Positions 44,985 through 56,870 of a stretch of 64,000 nt of DNA are shown here, piece by piece (the stretch's first letter is position 1; every line of letters starts with the position of its first letter). The DNA lies in assembly GCA_001972305.1 (NCBI GenBank), contig BDDD01001000.1:62001-126000 (forward strand), given 5' to 3'. Origin of the DNA: Cephalotus follicularis. Its lineage: Eukaryota; Streptophyta; Magnoliopsida; Oxalidales; Cephalotaceae. A program made the position numbers and the translations under genes. The notes beneath the pieces are model-generated. The model ran no database searches. It was not told the origin of the DNA and worked only from the letters and a program-made list of their open reading frames with translations.

Positions 44985-46258
44985 AAAACGGAACTAGAAC
45001 AAGTGAGAGTAACGCTCCCTCATCTCCTCTTCACGTTCCCAAGTCGCTTCATCAGAACGGTGAAACTGCCACTGAACCTTCACCATAGGAATGGTTCGGT
45101 TCCTCAGTACTTGCGTCTTCCAATCCATAATCCGCATCGGTAATTCCTCACAAGAAAGGTCATCTCAAACGGGAACTGAATCAAAGTTCAAGACATGTGA
45201 CGGGTCTCGAATATATCTCCTTAGCGTGGACACATGGAAGACATCATGCACATTTGACAGTGCAGGAGGTAAAGCAAGCTGATAAGCCACCTTCCCAACT
45301 CTCTCTAAGATCTCTAATGGACCAATGTAGCACGGAGCTAACTTGCCCTTCTTCCCAAATCTCTGCACGCCCTTCCATGGTGAAACCTTCAGAAACACAT
45401 GATCACCAACGTCAAAGGTTAGAGGCCTCCTCTTGACACTATCCACATAGCTCTTCTGCCGACTATGAGCTGCAAGCATTCTCTCCCTGATAAACCTAAC
45501 TTTCTTAGAAGTCTCCTCCACCAGATCTGACCCAAGCAACGGTTGCTCACCAACCTCATCCCAACAAATTGGAGATCTACACTTTCTTCCATACAGAGCC
45601 TCGTACGGTGCCATACTAATACTGGAATGATAGCTGTTATTATAAGAAAACACTATCAGAGGAATGTGGTCCTCTCAAGTACCAGCAAAGTCAATAATAC
45701 AAGCTCAGAGCATATCCTCGAAAGTCTGGATGGTACGCTCTGACTGACCATTTGTTTGTGGGTGAAAGGCAGTGCTAAGGTTCAGCTTCGTCCCAAAAGT
45801 TGTCTGAAACCTCCTCCAAAAGTTGGAGGTGAAAATCGAATCTCTGTCACAGACTATGCTCACGGGAGCACCGTGTAGTCTCACTATCTCCTTCACATAC
45901 AACCGAGCCAACTTTCTCGCAGAATCAGTAACATGAGTAGGCAAAAAGTGAGCCAATTTCGTGAGTCAATCCACAATAACCCACACTGCATTGTGATGGT
46001 TTCAAGTCAGAGGAAAGCCCCAAACAAAATCCATCGTTACATGCTCCCACTTCCACTCTGGAATCGGTAGAGGCTGTAACAAGCCTACTGGCTTATGATA
46101 CTCAGCCTTGACAATCTGACAAGTATAGCACTTTGCAACATAGTCAGCAATCTCTTTCTTCATACCGGACCAGAAGTAGTTCCTTCTCATGTCTTGATAT
46201 ATTTTTGTGCTGCCAGGATGTGTACTATACAGCGATTTATATGCCGCATATAACAACT
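44985..46258 (-). pseudogene. Integrase and chromodomain, element E
   Basis: Three minus-strand open pieces: 46256-46002 (HHCC zinc module: STHPGSTKIYQDMRRNYFWS, CYTCQIVKAEY, ending MDFVWGFPLT), 45956-45705 (core with [19 protein letters not shown] and [17 protein letters not shown]) and 45653-45165 (C-terminal domain, SVKRRPLTFDVGDHVFLKVS, HVSTLRRYIRDPSHVL). The chromodomain words (VKVQWQFHRSDEATWE) follow to 44995, past a stop near 45163. The three catalytic residues appear to be present, each in a different piece. Confidence 0.92.
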
Positions 46259-46278
46259 CACTTCTTATCCAAGCCTCA

Positions 46279-47830
46279 TCAGGAACACATACTCGGCCCC
46301 GAAATCTCAGAATGTATCTGGAAATCAGACTCTGGCTCCAGATTCTTACGAATCTTCAGTAACTCAGGATCACGCAATTGTGCATCCTTTATATGGTCCA
46401 GTAGTGCCGGCTGCGCTTGCGTGCTAGCCACAAAAACCCCTGGTGCCTGATTAAACGGAGACCATTGTTGGAAATCCTCTAGCATCTTCCACTTAGATAT
46501 CATCGTGTTAGCAGTCATAGCCTTACAGCATAAGGCATCCGCGACCACATCCACTTTCATGGGATGGTATTGAATATTGTAGTCATAGTCATTAAAGAAC
46601 TCAACCCATAGTCGTTGTCTCATGTTCAGTGTATCTTGACAGAAAAGATACCTCAAACTCTTGTGGGCAGTGAAAATCTCAAACTGTGCCCCATATAGAT
46701 AATGTCTCCACTTCTGAAGAGCAAAAATAATCACGGGCAATTCAAGATCATGCGTTGGGTAGTTCTCCTCATACGACTTTAGCTTCCACGAAGCATAAGT
46801 GATCACTCTGCCACATTGCATCAACACGCAACCCAGTCCCTTACCCGAAGCATCACTATGGTCTGCAAAGCCCTCGTTACCCTCAGGTAACGCCAAAACA
46901 GGAGCGGAAACCAATCGGTCCTTCAGATCACAGAAACTAGCCTCACAGTCATCATCACAGATAAACAAGGTCTTCTTCTGGGTCAGTCTTGTCAAAGGTT
47001 CGGCAATCCTCAAAAAGTTCTGAATGAACCTCCGATAATATCCCGCCAAGCCAAGAAAACTGAGCACCTCAGTCACATTTCTTGGTTACGGCCAATCCCG
47101 CACCACTTCAGCCTTTGACGGATCCACCGCCAAACCCTTTCCAGATACAATGTGACCCAGAAAGGTCACACGGTCGAGCCAGAACTCAGATTTGCCAAAC
47201 TTGACATACAACTGATGCTCTATGAGAATCTGTAAAACTACTCTCAGATGATATGCGTGTTCCTCCTCACTCCTCGAGTACACTAGTATGTCATCAATGA
47301 ACACCACTACAAACTGATACAGGTACGGTCGAAACACATCGTTCATCAGCGACATAAACGCTGCCGGTGTGTTGGTGACACGAAACGGCATTACCAAGAA
47401 CTCATAATGACCATACCTAGTCCGGAAGGCAGTCTTCTCTATATCTCCTTCCTTCACTCTCAGCTGGTGATAACCCGACTTCAGGTCGAGTTTAGAAAAC
47501 ACCATTGACCATTGCAACTGATCAAACAAATCCTCGATGTGTGGAAGAGGATACTTGTTTTTAATTGTGGCCTTATTCAACATCCTGTAGTCGATACAAA
47601 GCCTCATCGACCCATATTTCTTTTTCACAAATAATACTGGCGCGCCCCACGGATAAACACTAGGCCATACAAAACCCTTATCAATTAGGTCTTGCTACTG
47701 TAGTTTCAACTCTCGTAACTTTGCAGGAGCCATTCGGTAAGGCGCCGTAGAAATAGGAGCTGTACCTGGTACTAAATCAATCACAAATTCCATGCTCCTC
47801 TTTGGTGGCAAGGACACCAAATCTACAGGG
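46279..47830 (-). pseudogene. Reverse transcriptase and RNase H, element E
   Basis: Reverse transcriptase 47628-47086 has [35 protein letters not shown] and the active-site FIDDILVYS near 47305-47280, all intact. The sequence before 47628 back to about 47830 also reads as reverse transcriptase in other frames. After a single stop at 47083 the frame continues to 46279 with [20 protein letters not shown] and the RNase H domain (HSDASGKGLGCVLMQCGRV, YPTHDLELPVIIFAL). The later RNase H aspartate site reads FTAHKSL, alanine in place of aspartate. Confidence 0.93.
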
Positions 47831-47849
47831 AACACATCTGGAAACTCAT

Positions 47850-49600
47850 TCACAACAGGAACTTCCTCCAGATTCTTACCTTTCTCCCTTCTTCTGTCAA
47901 CCGCATGTGCAGAAACCCTTCACACCCTTTCTCCAAATACCTCAATGCACGAATAAATGAAATAATCGGCGTTGAGAATTCCTTGTCTCCCCTGAATTGG
48001 AATGTAGTGCCGTCAGCTAGAAAAAGTCCACAATCTTGTTGTAACAATACATGCGTGCACGGTAGGCTGACAACCAATCCATATTCAAGATGATATCAAA
48101 ATCATGTATTGGCAGTACAATCAAATATGCATACAATGGAACACTTGCCATAGAAATCTCGCAACCCCTGTATACCGAATCTGTACACATGGAACCTCCG
48201 GTAGGTGTACTCACATCGAGAACATATGCCATGCAATCAGGAGACACATCTAAACATGGTGCAAATCGGGAAGCAATAAAAGAATGCGATGCTCCCGAAT
48301 CCATCAGCACTCTAGCAGAAAAACCGTAATCATATATAGTACCTCCCACAACAGAAGTAGACTCCGGAACCTCTGTCTGGGTGAGAATGAATACTCTACC
48401 TTTCATGATACCCTTGCCGGTATCCCTCCGCTGTGAAGGTCCATCCGCAGCACTACTACCACCAGCAGGTCCCGTAGGCACTACCGCATGACCCCTTGGA
48501 CAATCCCTCGCTAAATGGCCAGCTGTCCCGCACCTTAAGCATAACCTGTGCTTCATCCAAAAATCTTTCTGCTGGTGGCCTTCACGACCACAATGGAAAC
48601 AACCCCCAGGCTTCGTATTACTCCCCTGATTGGAAGACTGGTTGGATCTATTCCTTGGTGACTTTGTTGGAGAACCGCTGCCCTGCCATTTCGATGATGT
48701 CAGCCTAGACTGAGTAGATGTCTGTTTACTCTCCTGTGCTCGGGCTCTCTCGGCCCGGTCTTCACTCGATATACTCTCTAACAACCTCGCCTTCTGGGCA
48801 ACCTCAAAAAAAGTACCAAGATCCATAGCTCTAATCCGAGACCGAAGATCCGGTCGTAAGCCCCTCAGAAACCTCCGAATCTTCTTTTCCTCATCTGCCA
48901 CCACATAGGCTGAATGTTTGGCAAGCTTCACAAATCTGGACTGATACTCGGCAACAGTCATGTCACCCTGCCGCAGCTCCAAAAGCTTCGTCTCTCTCCT
49001 TTCCCGCTCTATCAGGGGTACATAAGTCGCCAGGAACTCCTCCTGAAACCCCTATCAAGTACTAGCAACTCCGGTGGCTTCCCATTTTGCTTTAACCATC
49101 TCCCACCAGTGGGTGGCCTCACCCCATAGTCGGTACACAGCAAATCTCAATTTCTGCCTGTCAGTACATTCCATCACCTCAAAGATCTTCTCTAGATCCT
49201 GCAACCACCTCTCAGCAATAGTGGCATCCAGCTCCCCTTTGAAACTGGGAGGATTCTGTTTCATGAACCTCTCAATGTTCCTTCCAAACTGATTACTGTC
49301 ATCATGTACGCCCTGAGCAGGAGCCATCTGAGGCTGAGCTTAAGCGTACAACCTCCGCATCTCCTCCATGTTTGCTGCATTGGCAGCCATCGGCTTCTGA
49401 TTATCAGCTATCTACTGTTGGATGTAGTCAGCGACGCGGTCCATCGGATCTCTCACATTAGGCGCTGCCTCCAGAACATTGACATTGGCAGCCCCCTGGG
49501 GAACATTATTCATAGGATCTTCCCCAACATTTACTCCCTCAGGAACATCTTCCTCAAAAACCCTACGCGTTCTGCGTCTTCTCAAACCGCCCATTTTGTT
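47850..49600 (-). pseudogene. gag and protease, element E
   Basis: Gag starts at the ATG at 49594 (MGGLRRRRTRRVFEEDVPEG) and is broken at 49411, 49341 and 49052. From 48982 to 48017 one open frame of 321 codons carries ELRQGDMTVAEYQSRFVKLA, two knuckles and the protease. The first knuckle has lost its last cysteine (CFHCGREGHQQKDF) and the second is intact (CLRCGTAGHLARDC). The protease motif LMDSGASHSFIASRF at about 48310-48266 is intact, followed by ILNMDWLSAYRARMYC. A frameshift near 48020 leads to the linker towards reverse transcriptase (48077-47850). Confidence 0.93.
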
Positions 49601-49695
49601 CCTATATGGAAAAAGATGTCATTAGTAATCATCTTAAAGAAACAACTCGTTAATTGCCAAGGCTAGTATCCTACCTAAGCATATAAATGGATATA

Positions 49696-49708
49696 TGCTT
49701 TGATACCA
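49696..49708 (-). other. Primer-binding site, element E
   Basis: Minus-strand TGGTATCAAAGCA, four bases inside the 5' LTR end; a near match to the initiator-methionine tRNA 3' end. Confidence 0.8.
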
Positions 49709-50809
49709 TGTCTATCACACCCCGTTTTACAAATAACATAGGTCAAGGTAAATAACATAATTATTCAGCTTATGCAAATACGATAAAATTTAAAACTTCA
49801 AAAACCAACAACATCTGCGGAAGCATTTTATGATAAGCCGAATACTAAACATAACCATGCGACCCATACCACATGATTTCAACAATTAACATCCCTTAAC
49901 AAAGTCAGCTGCCCTCAAACAGAGCGTGATCAAAGTTAATAAAAAATACATTATCATCAATTGCAACAATCCCTTGTTCAGAATGATAAAACATAAAAGA
50001 AGAACAGTTAGTCTCCTCTCAAGTCTCCCCATCAACACTGCATCAATATGCAATAGTAGGGGGTTAGCCTTTGTCCGCACTCGGCTAAATCATAAGTGCA
50101 ATTTAGGGTCAATGATAATGAATGTCATGAACTGAATGCATTCATGATGCAATACATAGTATACTACAATACATATATACGTATGTAAATATAGCTATGA
50201 CAATAAGTGCATCCATGCCAAGTGGCTACAACCATCAATCCATCGATCATGTCTCAAAAGACCAATCCAATCAATCCAGTCAATCCGCTGTTTCTTGCAC
50301 GAAGGTCAAGCAAACAGTGTTTGTGGGTGTCCCTAGCCATCTCTTGGCCCCTAGGCGCACCAACCCGCCCCTAGCCCTCAATGACACCTCCGTCATGGGA
50401 CTAGCGCAGCATCAATCCAATCGGTGTGGGTATCCCTGGCCATCTCCTAGCCCCTAGGTGCACAAACCCGCCCCTAGTCCTCAATGACACCTCCGTCACG
50501 GGACTAGCGCATCATCAATCCAATCACAAACATCAATCATCAATCCAAGATCTATCCAAAATCAAATCGTTTCCAAGTAGTTTGTGGGTTATAAAATACT
50601 GGAAATATTACATTTATTCAAAATGTAAATCATCTTTGAAACCATGTTTCAATCCGTCGGAAACGTACATTTCCATATAAAATAATGATTTGCATAAAAT
50701 CATCTACACATTTCTAAAATGAACAAAAACACTTTAGAATCAATCATCAATTCATTTCATATCAATATGTAATGCAAAACATATGCTCAATATGCAGATC
50801 AGTCTCAGC

Positions 50810-51142
50810 CAGTCGGCTGTCTTCCCTTGGCAGTCGGCTGTTTACCTTAAACAGTCGGTTGTCTCCCCCTGACAGTTGGCTTTTTTCCTTCAACAGTCGG
50901 CTGTCCTAAAATTGGCAGTCGGCTGCCCCCAGTCAACGTTCGGCTGCCCTCCTTGGCAGTCGACCGTTCATACTCAATAGTCAGCTATTCAAGCCTCTAC
51001 AGGCGTTTCCCATATGAACACATGGAGAGTCGACTGGCTCCCTTGCATAGTCGGCTGGTTCCATTGAATAGTCGGCTGTTCCTACTGAACAGTCGGCTGG
51101 CGCTCTCGAGCAGTCGGCTATCCCCCCTTGGACAGTCGACTG
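50810..51142 (-). repeat. CAGTCGACTG 21-bp-phased cluster, E 5' LTR
   Basis: Fifteen sites start at 50810, 50831, 50852, 50873, 50894, 50916, 50937, 50957, 50978, 51027, 51048, 51069, 51090, 51111 and 51133. All steps are 20-22 bp except one 49-bp gap (50978 to 51027), the same size and much the same sequence as in LTR Z. The whole block is missing from the 3' LTR of the same element. Confidence 0.95.
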
Positions 51143-51695
51143 GTTCTACAGGCAGTGCATGATAGAGAAGCAAAATACAAAGCAAGACTCACTTCAATCC
51201 ATTCCAAACACAGAGCATTATCACAACATCACACATTCATGCTCATAACACAGCACATTGCATGCATTTCATTCATGGACATTATTATGATTGAACTTAA
51301 ACCACAATTATAACATTTCCCCTACCTTTGAATTCCAAGTTAGGAATTGCAATCCACCTCTTTAAGTCCCAATTTGAGGTTTTTGAGCTCCCAAAATTCA
51401 TCCAGCAGCTCCCACGAACTCGGTTCTTGCCACTGGTTGGAGCTCCCAAAAACACAGCCCAACTTCTCTCTCTCTTTCTTCCTCTCTTTCTCCCTTACAA
51501 ACTTTCTACCTCTTTTCTCTCTTTCCTCTATGATTTTCTCTTTTCTTTCTCAGTGAAACAGTGAAAATTGGAGAGGAAAACATGTGTTTTTTATGGAGAG
51601 AACATCTCTCTCTCTCTTCTGCCCGCATAAACCCAAAAACACTACCCTTTCTATCACACCACGCCTGGCAGCACGTTATGCTGTCTGACGCCAGG

Positions 51696-51822
51696 CAGTC
51701 GACTGCCCCAACTTGGCAGTCGGCTGTCTCTGCCGGCAATTTTCAGCTAGCTGTTCCTCATAGCAGCTGGCTGGTTCCTTCCCTTAGCGTCCAGTCGACT
51801 GCCTCCTCATGGAAGTCGGCTG
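51696..51822 (-). repeat. Second palindrome group, E 5' LTR
   Basis: Six sites start at 51696, 51717, 51744, 51764, 51792 and 51813; three pairs about 21 bp apart, with 27-28 bp between pairs. Confidence 0.82.
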
Positions 51823-51971
51823 CCCGCCTGTTTTCAACATACCAACACTTCTTTTCTTGCAACTTCTTGACACACAAAAGAGGAAAATCATGGTTCTCAT
51901 CAATTCAAAGTGTAAATTACATTGGGAATACAAGATTACACTTTAATGAAAATACCGGGCGTTACAGTATG

Positions 51972-52396
51972 TCTATATCCTGAATGGCGGTGCAGTTAGC
52001 TGGAGGAGTCACAAGCAGGAGACTACTGCAGACTCCACGATAGAAGCTGAGTATATTGCCGCCTCAGATGCTACAAAGGAGGGTGTTTGGATGAGTAAGT
52101 TCATCTCTGAACTAGGTGTTGTTCCTACCATCAGTCATCCAGTGGTGCTATACTGTGACAATGATGGGGCTGTTGCACAAGCCAAATAACCCAGGTCTCA
52201 TCAACGCACAAAGCACATCTAGCGGCATTATCATCTGATCAAAGAGATCATTGATATTATATTAGAGAGAGTTGCCTCATAGGCAAATATAGCAGACCCA
52301 CTGCCCATAGCCCTTTCAAACATTGTACATGAGCGTCATCATAGTACGATGGGCTTAATCTATAGGTCTTCGTGGCTTGAAGGCCAAGTGGGAGAT
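51972..52396 (+). pseudogene. RNase H end and polypurine tract, element D
   Basis: Resumes D's RNase H after element E: GAVSWRSHKQETTADSTIEA, EYIAASDATKEGVWMSKFI, VVLYCDNDGAVAQAK. A stop at 52187 follows, then RTKHI-like words. The polypurine tract AAGTGGGAGAT (52386-52396) abuts the 3' LTR. Confidence 0.92.
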
Positions 52397-54351
52397 TGTT
52401 AGAGGGTGAGTGACCATTCAAGCCACTATGTGACTGATTGTTCATGTAAACTCTACTTTTAATGTATACAATCATATTGTTTTATATTACTATGTGCAAA
52501 CTTTATTTATAAAGACAGTCTATATATGTTTTATTGTATGTATGATATTGTTTTGTTAAATTGCTTACATATATGGAGCCTTGTAATAAAGGGTTGGATG
52601 TCAAGCCGAGGGCTATGAGATTGACTCCCTTATCCCCTATAACTAAATTGTTCCAAGTCATAGGTTCGCTTCTTAGGCATTGGTGAACCAGATAAACTTG
52701 CTATATTATGCTCGCTCAAGTGGCGGTGGATGATCTCATTACCACCTCAGTGAAATCCCTAGAGCTAATATGGGGTGCATGCTTGGAGCATGTACACTGA
52801 ACATGACCCATTATAGGAACACTACTTGGATAGTCACATCTCTAGTGTCAGTAGTAAATCCTATTTGTTATAGTATAGTACAATCTTGAATGACTTACAG
52901 AACCAGAGAGGATCTGCGTATTTCCTTAGACCTAAGTGGCTACTCTACATTGTGTAGAGACTTCCTGGCTTTGATCGCCACCTTACCCAATTCTTTCGGG
53001 GAGCTGGAAAAATGGTGGTCTTTGGGTCTTGAGGATCTACATGGATGTAAGTGAGTACGCGACATGGAATCATCACACCTAATTTGAGGGTGATAGGCTC
53101 TAAAGTATCTGTATCCATTGCGAGCTTGTAAATATCTGGCCAGGAGTAGGTGGACTGGAAACAAGGTTTCCAGAAAGGTCTACCAATAGTCATATTGGGA
53201 TTACGCAGTAATTAGAATTAGGACATTACTAGGATTGACACATATCCTTACCCTAAGTTATAGTTGGAGCCAAGATAATGATGAAGGAAATAGTGACATC
53301 TAATGTAGTTAGGACATTGTTCTGGATTGTTGGTAAATGGACGTAATACGTGGAAGTCAATTGCACACCCAAAAAAATGTGAGATGTGGATCCAGGTTCA
53401 TTTTGATGTTGAAGTGACTAATTGAAATGAGTATACGGAATCCTGAGAGATTTCTAGACACTTATTGTGTTTACCATATTTCAATTTGGATAATCAGGTC
53501 CCGCCTGATTTTCAGAAAAGTAACATATGCAGGGCATGTATCACTTGATGGAGGAAAGCTTCTTGGAGAAGCTACTTTGTTTCATACTCGTTTGTAATTC
53601 ACATGGCAAGTTCCTATGGTAACATTTGTCAAGCATATGAAGGTAGTGATTAAACAAAGATTAAATGAGATATTTTTGTGTAAGTAATGATGGCTTGGCA
53701 CATGGAATTTTGCGTGACACCTTGGGGAGGTGGGATCAAAAATTTATGATCATCACACATGCTCTCACTCATATATAACTCTATTCTTCAATTCATCTCA
53801 TGGCTTGGTATGGCATAGCAAGTTTTGCTCTTCTTGGAGAAACCAATGGGTGAAGAAGAAAAAGCAAGAGAGAAAAAGTTTAGAACTTTTGTGAGAGATC
53901 TTCTCTAATCTCCTCCTTTCTATTGATCAATATAGGTGGTTCTAGTTTTTGTATTGAAGGTTAGCACTTCTTGTTTTGATCTTAGTTTAAATTATAGTGT
54001 TTTGAGTGGGAGTGAATTGAGCATTTGAAGAAAGGAGCTCATGGATTCAAGGAGGATTTTCTTGTTGATTCAACTTTGACAAAGTGTAGAGGGATCTTGA
54101 AGGAAGGAGTCTTCATTCCAAGGTGATGATTCTCCCCTCTTTCTTTCATTGGCTGAACTCTTACATGCTTGTCATGCTATTGTTTAGTTGGTGCCTTAAT
54201 TAGAGATCCTTGGAGGTTGATACAAGTTTCATGAATTTAGGTCTTGTGACTTATTCCCAAGGGTTGGAATACTTTGACATAAAAATCAAAGTTAGTCATT
54301 CTTAGTACCTAAACCCTAAAATGTGCCTTCAACCTATTCTTGCTTTTAACA
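52397..54351 (+). repeat. 3' LTR of element D
   Basis: 1955 bp, TGTTAGAGGG...CTTTTAACA, uninterrupted. It serves as the empty-site reference for insertions Y and S in the 5' LTR. No GTCGAC palindrome cluster was seen. Confidence 0.94.
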
Positions 54352-55138
54352 TGAACACCACCACAAAAGCGTCAAGAAAAGGTTCAAAAGCTCTATTCAT
54401 TAAATCCATGAAAGCGGCTAGTGCATTGGTCAGCCCAAATGGCATCACTGAGAACTCATAGAGACCGTATCGAGATCTGAAAGCCGTCTTTGGGATGTCC
54501 TCTTCCCTCACCTTCAACTGGTGATATCATGATCGAAGGCCTATCTTAGAAAACACACAGGCACCACGCAACTGGTCAAACAAGTCATGGATCCTCGGCA
54601 ATGGATACTTGTTATGCACAGTGACCTTGTTGAGCTTCCTATAATCGATACATAGACGTATCGTTCCATCCTTCTTCTTCACAAATAAGTCTGGAGCAGC
54701 CCATGGAGAACCACTAGGTCGGATAAATCCTTTATCCAGCAAATCCTGCAATTGCACCTTCAACTCCTTCAGCTCTACCAGCGCCATACAGTAAGGAGCA
54801 AGGAATATAGGAGATATACCAGGTATCAGCTTTATCACAAAGTCTATCTCTCTGTCTGGCAGAGGACCTGGTAATTCCTCAGGAAAAACGTCGGGGAACT
54901 CATGAACCACTGATATGTTTCTCAGCTCTAGCTCAAACATCCGGGTGTCCAGCACATGAGCCAAGAATCCTTGTCCACCTTTAGCCAAAATTTTTCTGGC
55001 GACCATAGCCGAGACAATCTTCAGCGGCATCGAGCGCTGCTCACAGACTAACTCCATGTCTGGTTCATCGGGCAAACAAAAGGAAACGACCTTTCGCAAG
55101 CAATCCACCACCACTCGTTGCTTTACCAGCCAATCCAT
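54352..55138 (-). pseudogene. Reverse transcriptase, N-terminal part, element B
   Basis: Minus-strand 55138-54527 holds the end of the protease region ([13 protein letters not shown]) and reverse transcriptase to FSKIGLRS, with [20 protein letters not shown]. After a stop, 54517-54352 reads [40 protein letters not shown] and the residues before the active-site aspartates. Copia D begins here; the remainder is at 28294. Confidence 0.92.
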
Positions 55139-55615
55139 CCCTAGGATGGCATCAAAATCCTCAATCTAGAAGGGGATAAGGTCGGCCAAAAAATTCTGCC
55201 CTTTAATCACCACATCACAACCCTTGTAGACTCGCTCTACCCGGTAGCTGAGGCCCATAGGAACAAATACCACAATCTTCTCATCCAAAGAACTCAACTC
55301 ACCACAAGCATGAATGCAAAAAGCATGGGAAACAAAAGATAAAGAGGCTCTTGTGTCAAACAAAATAGTGGCATCTCTACCGAAGATATGAGCCTTACCT
55401 ATTGCCACATCCACTGATCCGAGAGCATCCTCTCTGTTCAGAGCATAAACTCTTGCAGTCGCTACAGGAATGCCTTGTTGTCGGCTACCACTTACCTTGG
55501 ATGTTCTGACCTGTGAAGCCGTTGATCCACCTCTGGCTCCTGTGGATTGCCTACTCGAAGCAACCGGTCCATGTGTCATTTGGGTCTGCTGAGCCTGTGG
55601 ACAATTCAACTTCAT
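55139..55615 (-). pseudogene. aspartic protease, element B
   Basis: The open frame 55615-55166 carries the protease motif as ILFDTRASLSFVS: the aspartate is kept but the glycine that normally follows threonine is arginine, a likely inactivating change. The second block (DAILGMDW type) straddles a stop near 55166-55130. Confidence 0.85.
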
Positions 55616-56740
55616 ATGTCCGGCCTAGCCACACTGGAAGCATGTTCTGTTCTCTGCTCCGTAATTGCCAAAGTGAAACTTGGTACACCTATTGCATCTC
55701 GGAGGTTGTTAAGAAGCTAATGAACTCTTATGCGTGTTCTACTGCGTACCACTGGCCGTAAGAGCATACGTTGGCTGTGGGGAAAACGTTCTCTGCCCAT
55801 CAGACCTAGTCTGTCCACAGTTCTCGCCATCAACTGGCCTGGAAGAGAAACGCTTCTTCCGCTTCCCTTGTCCTTGGGAGGAACTCTCCCCCTGGACAGC
55901 CTGTTGCCCATCTCTCTTGTGGCCTCTGTCCTGTCGGTTCCTCTGGTCCGTGATGCTCTGCTCAACCCTTTTGGTAGATTCCACCAAATCGCCAAAGATG
56001 GTCCAGTTCGTTGCTGCCACTCTATGCCTTACTTCGGGTCTCAACCCATCCAAGAACTTTTCACACCTCTCCTCTTGGTCAGCAACCAACGCCGGAGCAA
56101 AGTGAGACAACTCCATAAAGTGGTACTCATACTACGTCACAGACATGCTCCCCTGACACAACTGTAGGAACTCTCTCCTCTTCTCCTTCACATACGTAGC
56201 AGGAAAGAAATCCTGACGAAACTCTCGTTGGAACACATCCCAGGATATCGATGTAACATTGGCATTCCTAGCATGGAGAGTTTCCCACCAATGAAGAGCA
56301 TTCCTCCTCACCAAGAAGGATGCAAACCCGACACCTGAGTCATCAAATACTCCCATATATCCAAAGATCTGTTCAAGATGAGTCAACCATGCCTCAGCAT
56401 CCGCTGGATCATCCGTTCCTTCAAAGGTTGTAGCGCCTAAATGCTACAAACGCTCAACTGGCAAAGCTTGAGGTCAAGAACCACTCAACGCTTGAGCTAT
56501 CATCGTAGCAAGCTGCATCCATTCTGCTTGATTACCCATTCCAACCGGAGGAAGTACCTTCGCTGCCGACTGCACTGTTGGGACCTCGGCTGCCAGGGCC
56601 GGTCCAGCCTCTGGCCCATCCATCCCAAGGTTCGCCTGCACACCAGGCTCAACATGAGGCAATTCTTGATCCACATATGGTGGGGAGACCTCTCTTCCTC
56701 TACCCCGACCACGTCCTCTAGTTTGATGCTGAAGCACCAA
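55616..56740 (-). pseudogene. gag, element B
   Basis: Starts at the ATG at 56740 or just upstream, with an Arg-Gly tract (RGRGRGREVS). The core lies at 56386-56132 (MTHLEQIFGYMGVFDDSGVG, WWETLHARNANVTSISWDVF) and continues at 56116-55739 (EKFLDGLRPEVRHRVAATNW). One CCHC knuckle is readable near 55650-55610 (CFQCG then AGHMKLNC, broken by a stop). Three frame breaks are visible. Confidence 0.9.
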
Positions 56741-56850
56741 CTACCTTCACATGCAAGGTTAGCATATCACTAAAAAATATAATACATGAAATGCATGCAA
56801 TGAATATCCCCAAAAGTCTCTAAGGAAAATCACAAGGGAAACTAAACCGG

Positions 56851-56863
56851 TTTCTCTGATACA
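56851..56863 (-). other. Primer-binding site, element B
   Basis: Minus-strand TGTATCAGAGAAA, seven bases inside the 5' LTR end; a decayed match to the initiator-methionine tRNA end. Confidence 0.65.
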
Positions 56864-56870
56864 ATAAAAC

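Larger units (their letters stand above)
43207..51966 (-). mobile_element. Element E: complete Tekay-like chromovirus
   Basis: Full-length minus-strand gypsy element, 8760 bp, with the target duplication GTATG on both sides (43202-43206 and 51967-51971). Removing it restores continuity of D's RNase H. It has 3' LTR 43207-44948, polypurine tract, chromodomain, integrase, RNase H, reverse transcriptase, protease, gag, primer site and 5' LTR 49713-51966. Gag-protease keeps a 321-codon open frame, the longest coding run in the window. It is nonetheless broken by several stops. The two LTRs differ in length by about 510 bp. Confidence 0.95.
49713..51966 (-). repeat. 5' LTR of element E
   Basis: 2254 bp, TATCACACCCC...CCGGGCGTTACA on the plus strand (the expected TG has become TA at the left). 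It carries both palindrome groups, the hairpin at 50064-50088 and the duplicated 90-bp segment. The CT-rich stretch 51460-51545 lies where a promoter-proximal leader would be. Confidence 0.93.
28295..54351 (+). mobile_element. Element D: Ty1/copia, Angela-like, with nested insertions
   Basis: Plus-strand copia element. The 5' LTR is in three pieces (28295-28388, 34551-36236, 37341-37513; total 1953 bp) and the 3' LTR is whole (52397-54351, 1955 bp), with near-equal lengths once the insertions are removed. Gag, protease, integrase, reverse transcriptase and RNase H follow in the copia order. A 2.1 kb leader, LTRs near 2 kb and the Pol wording (VLYVDDILLIGND, SRYISKVLK, IPYASGFGSIIYSML) point to the Angela/BARE side of copia. 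It carries many stops. No clear target duplication: the left flank is TATAT and the right flank TGAAC. Confidence 0.9.

Noticed and set aside
44540-44986. 148-codon open frame, and its relative at 51561-51983
   Set aside because: Both lie inside the LTRs of element E, overlap the palindrome group and run out of the LTR; no domain was seen.
48017-48982. Functional 321-codon gene
   Set aside because: It is gag-protease of element E, open by chance of low decay; the start, the first zinc knuckle and the downstream frame are broken.
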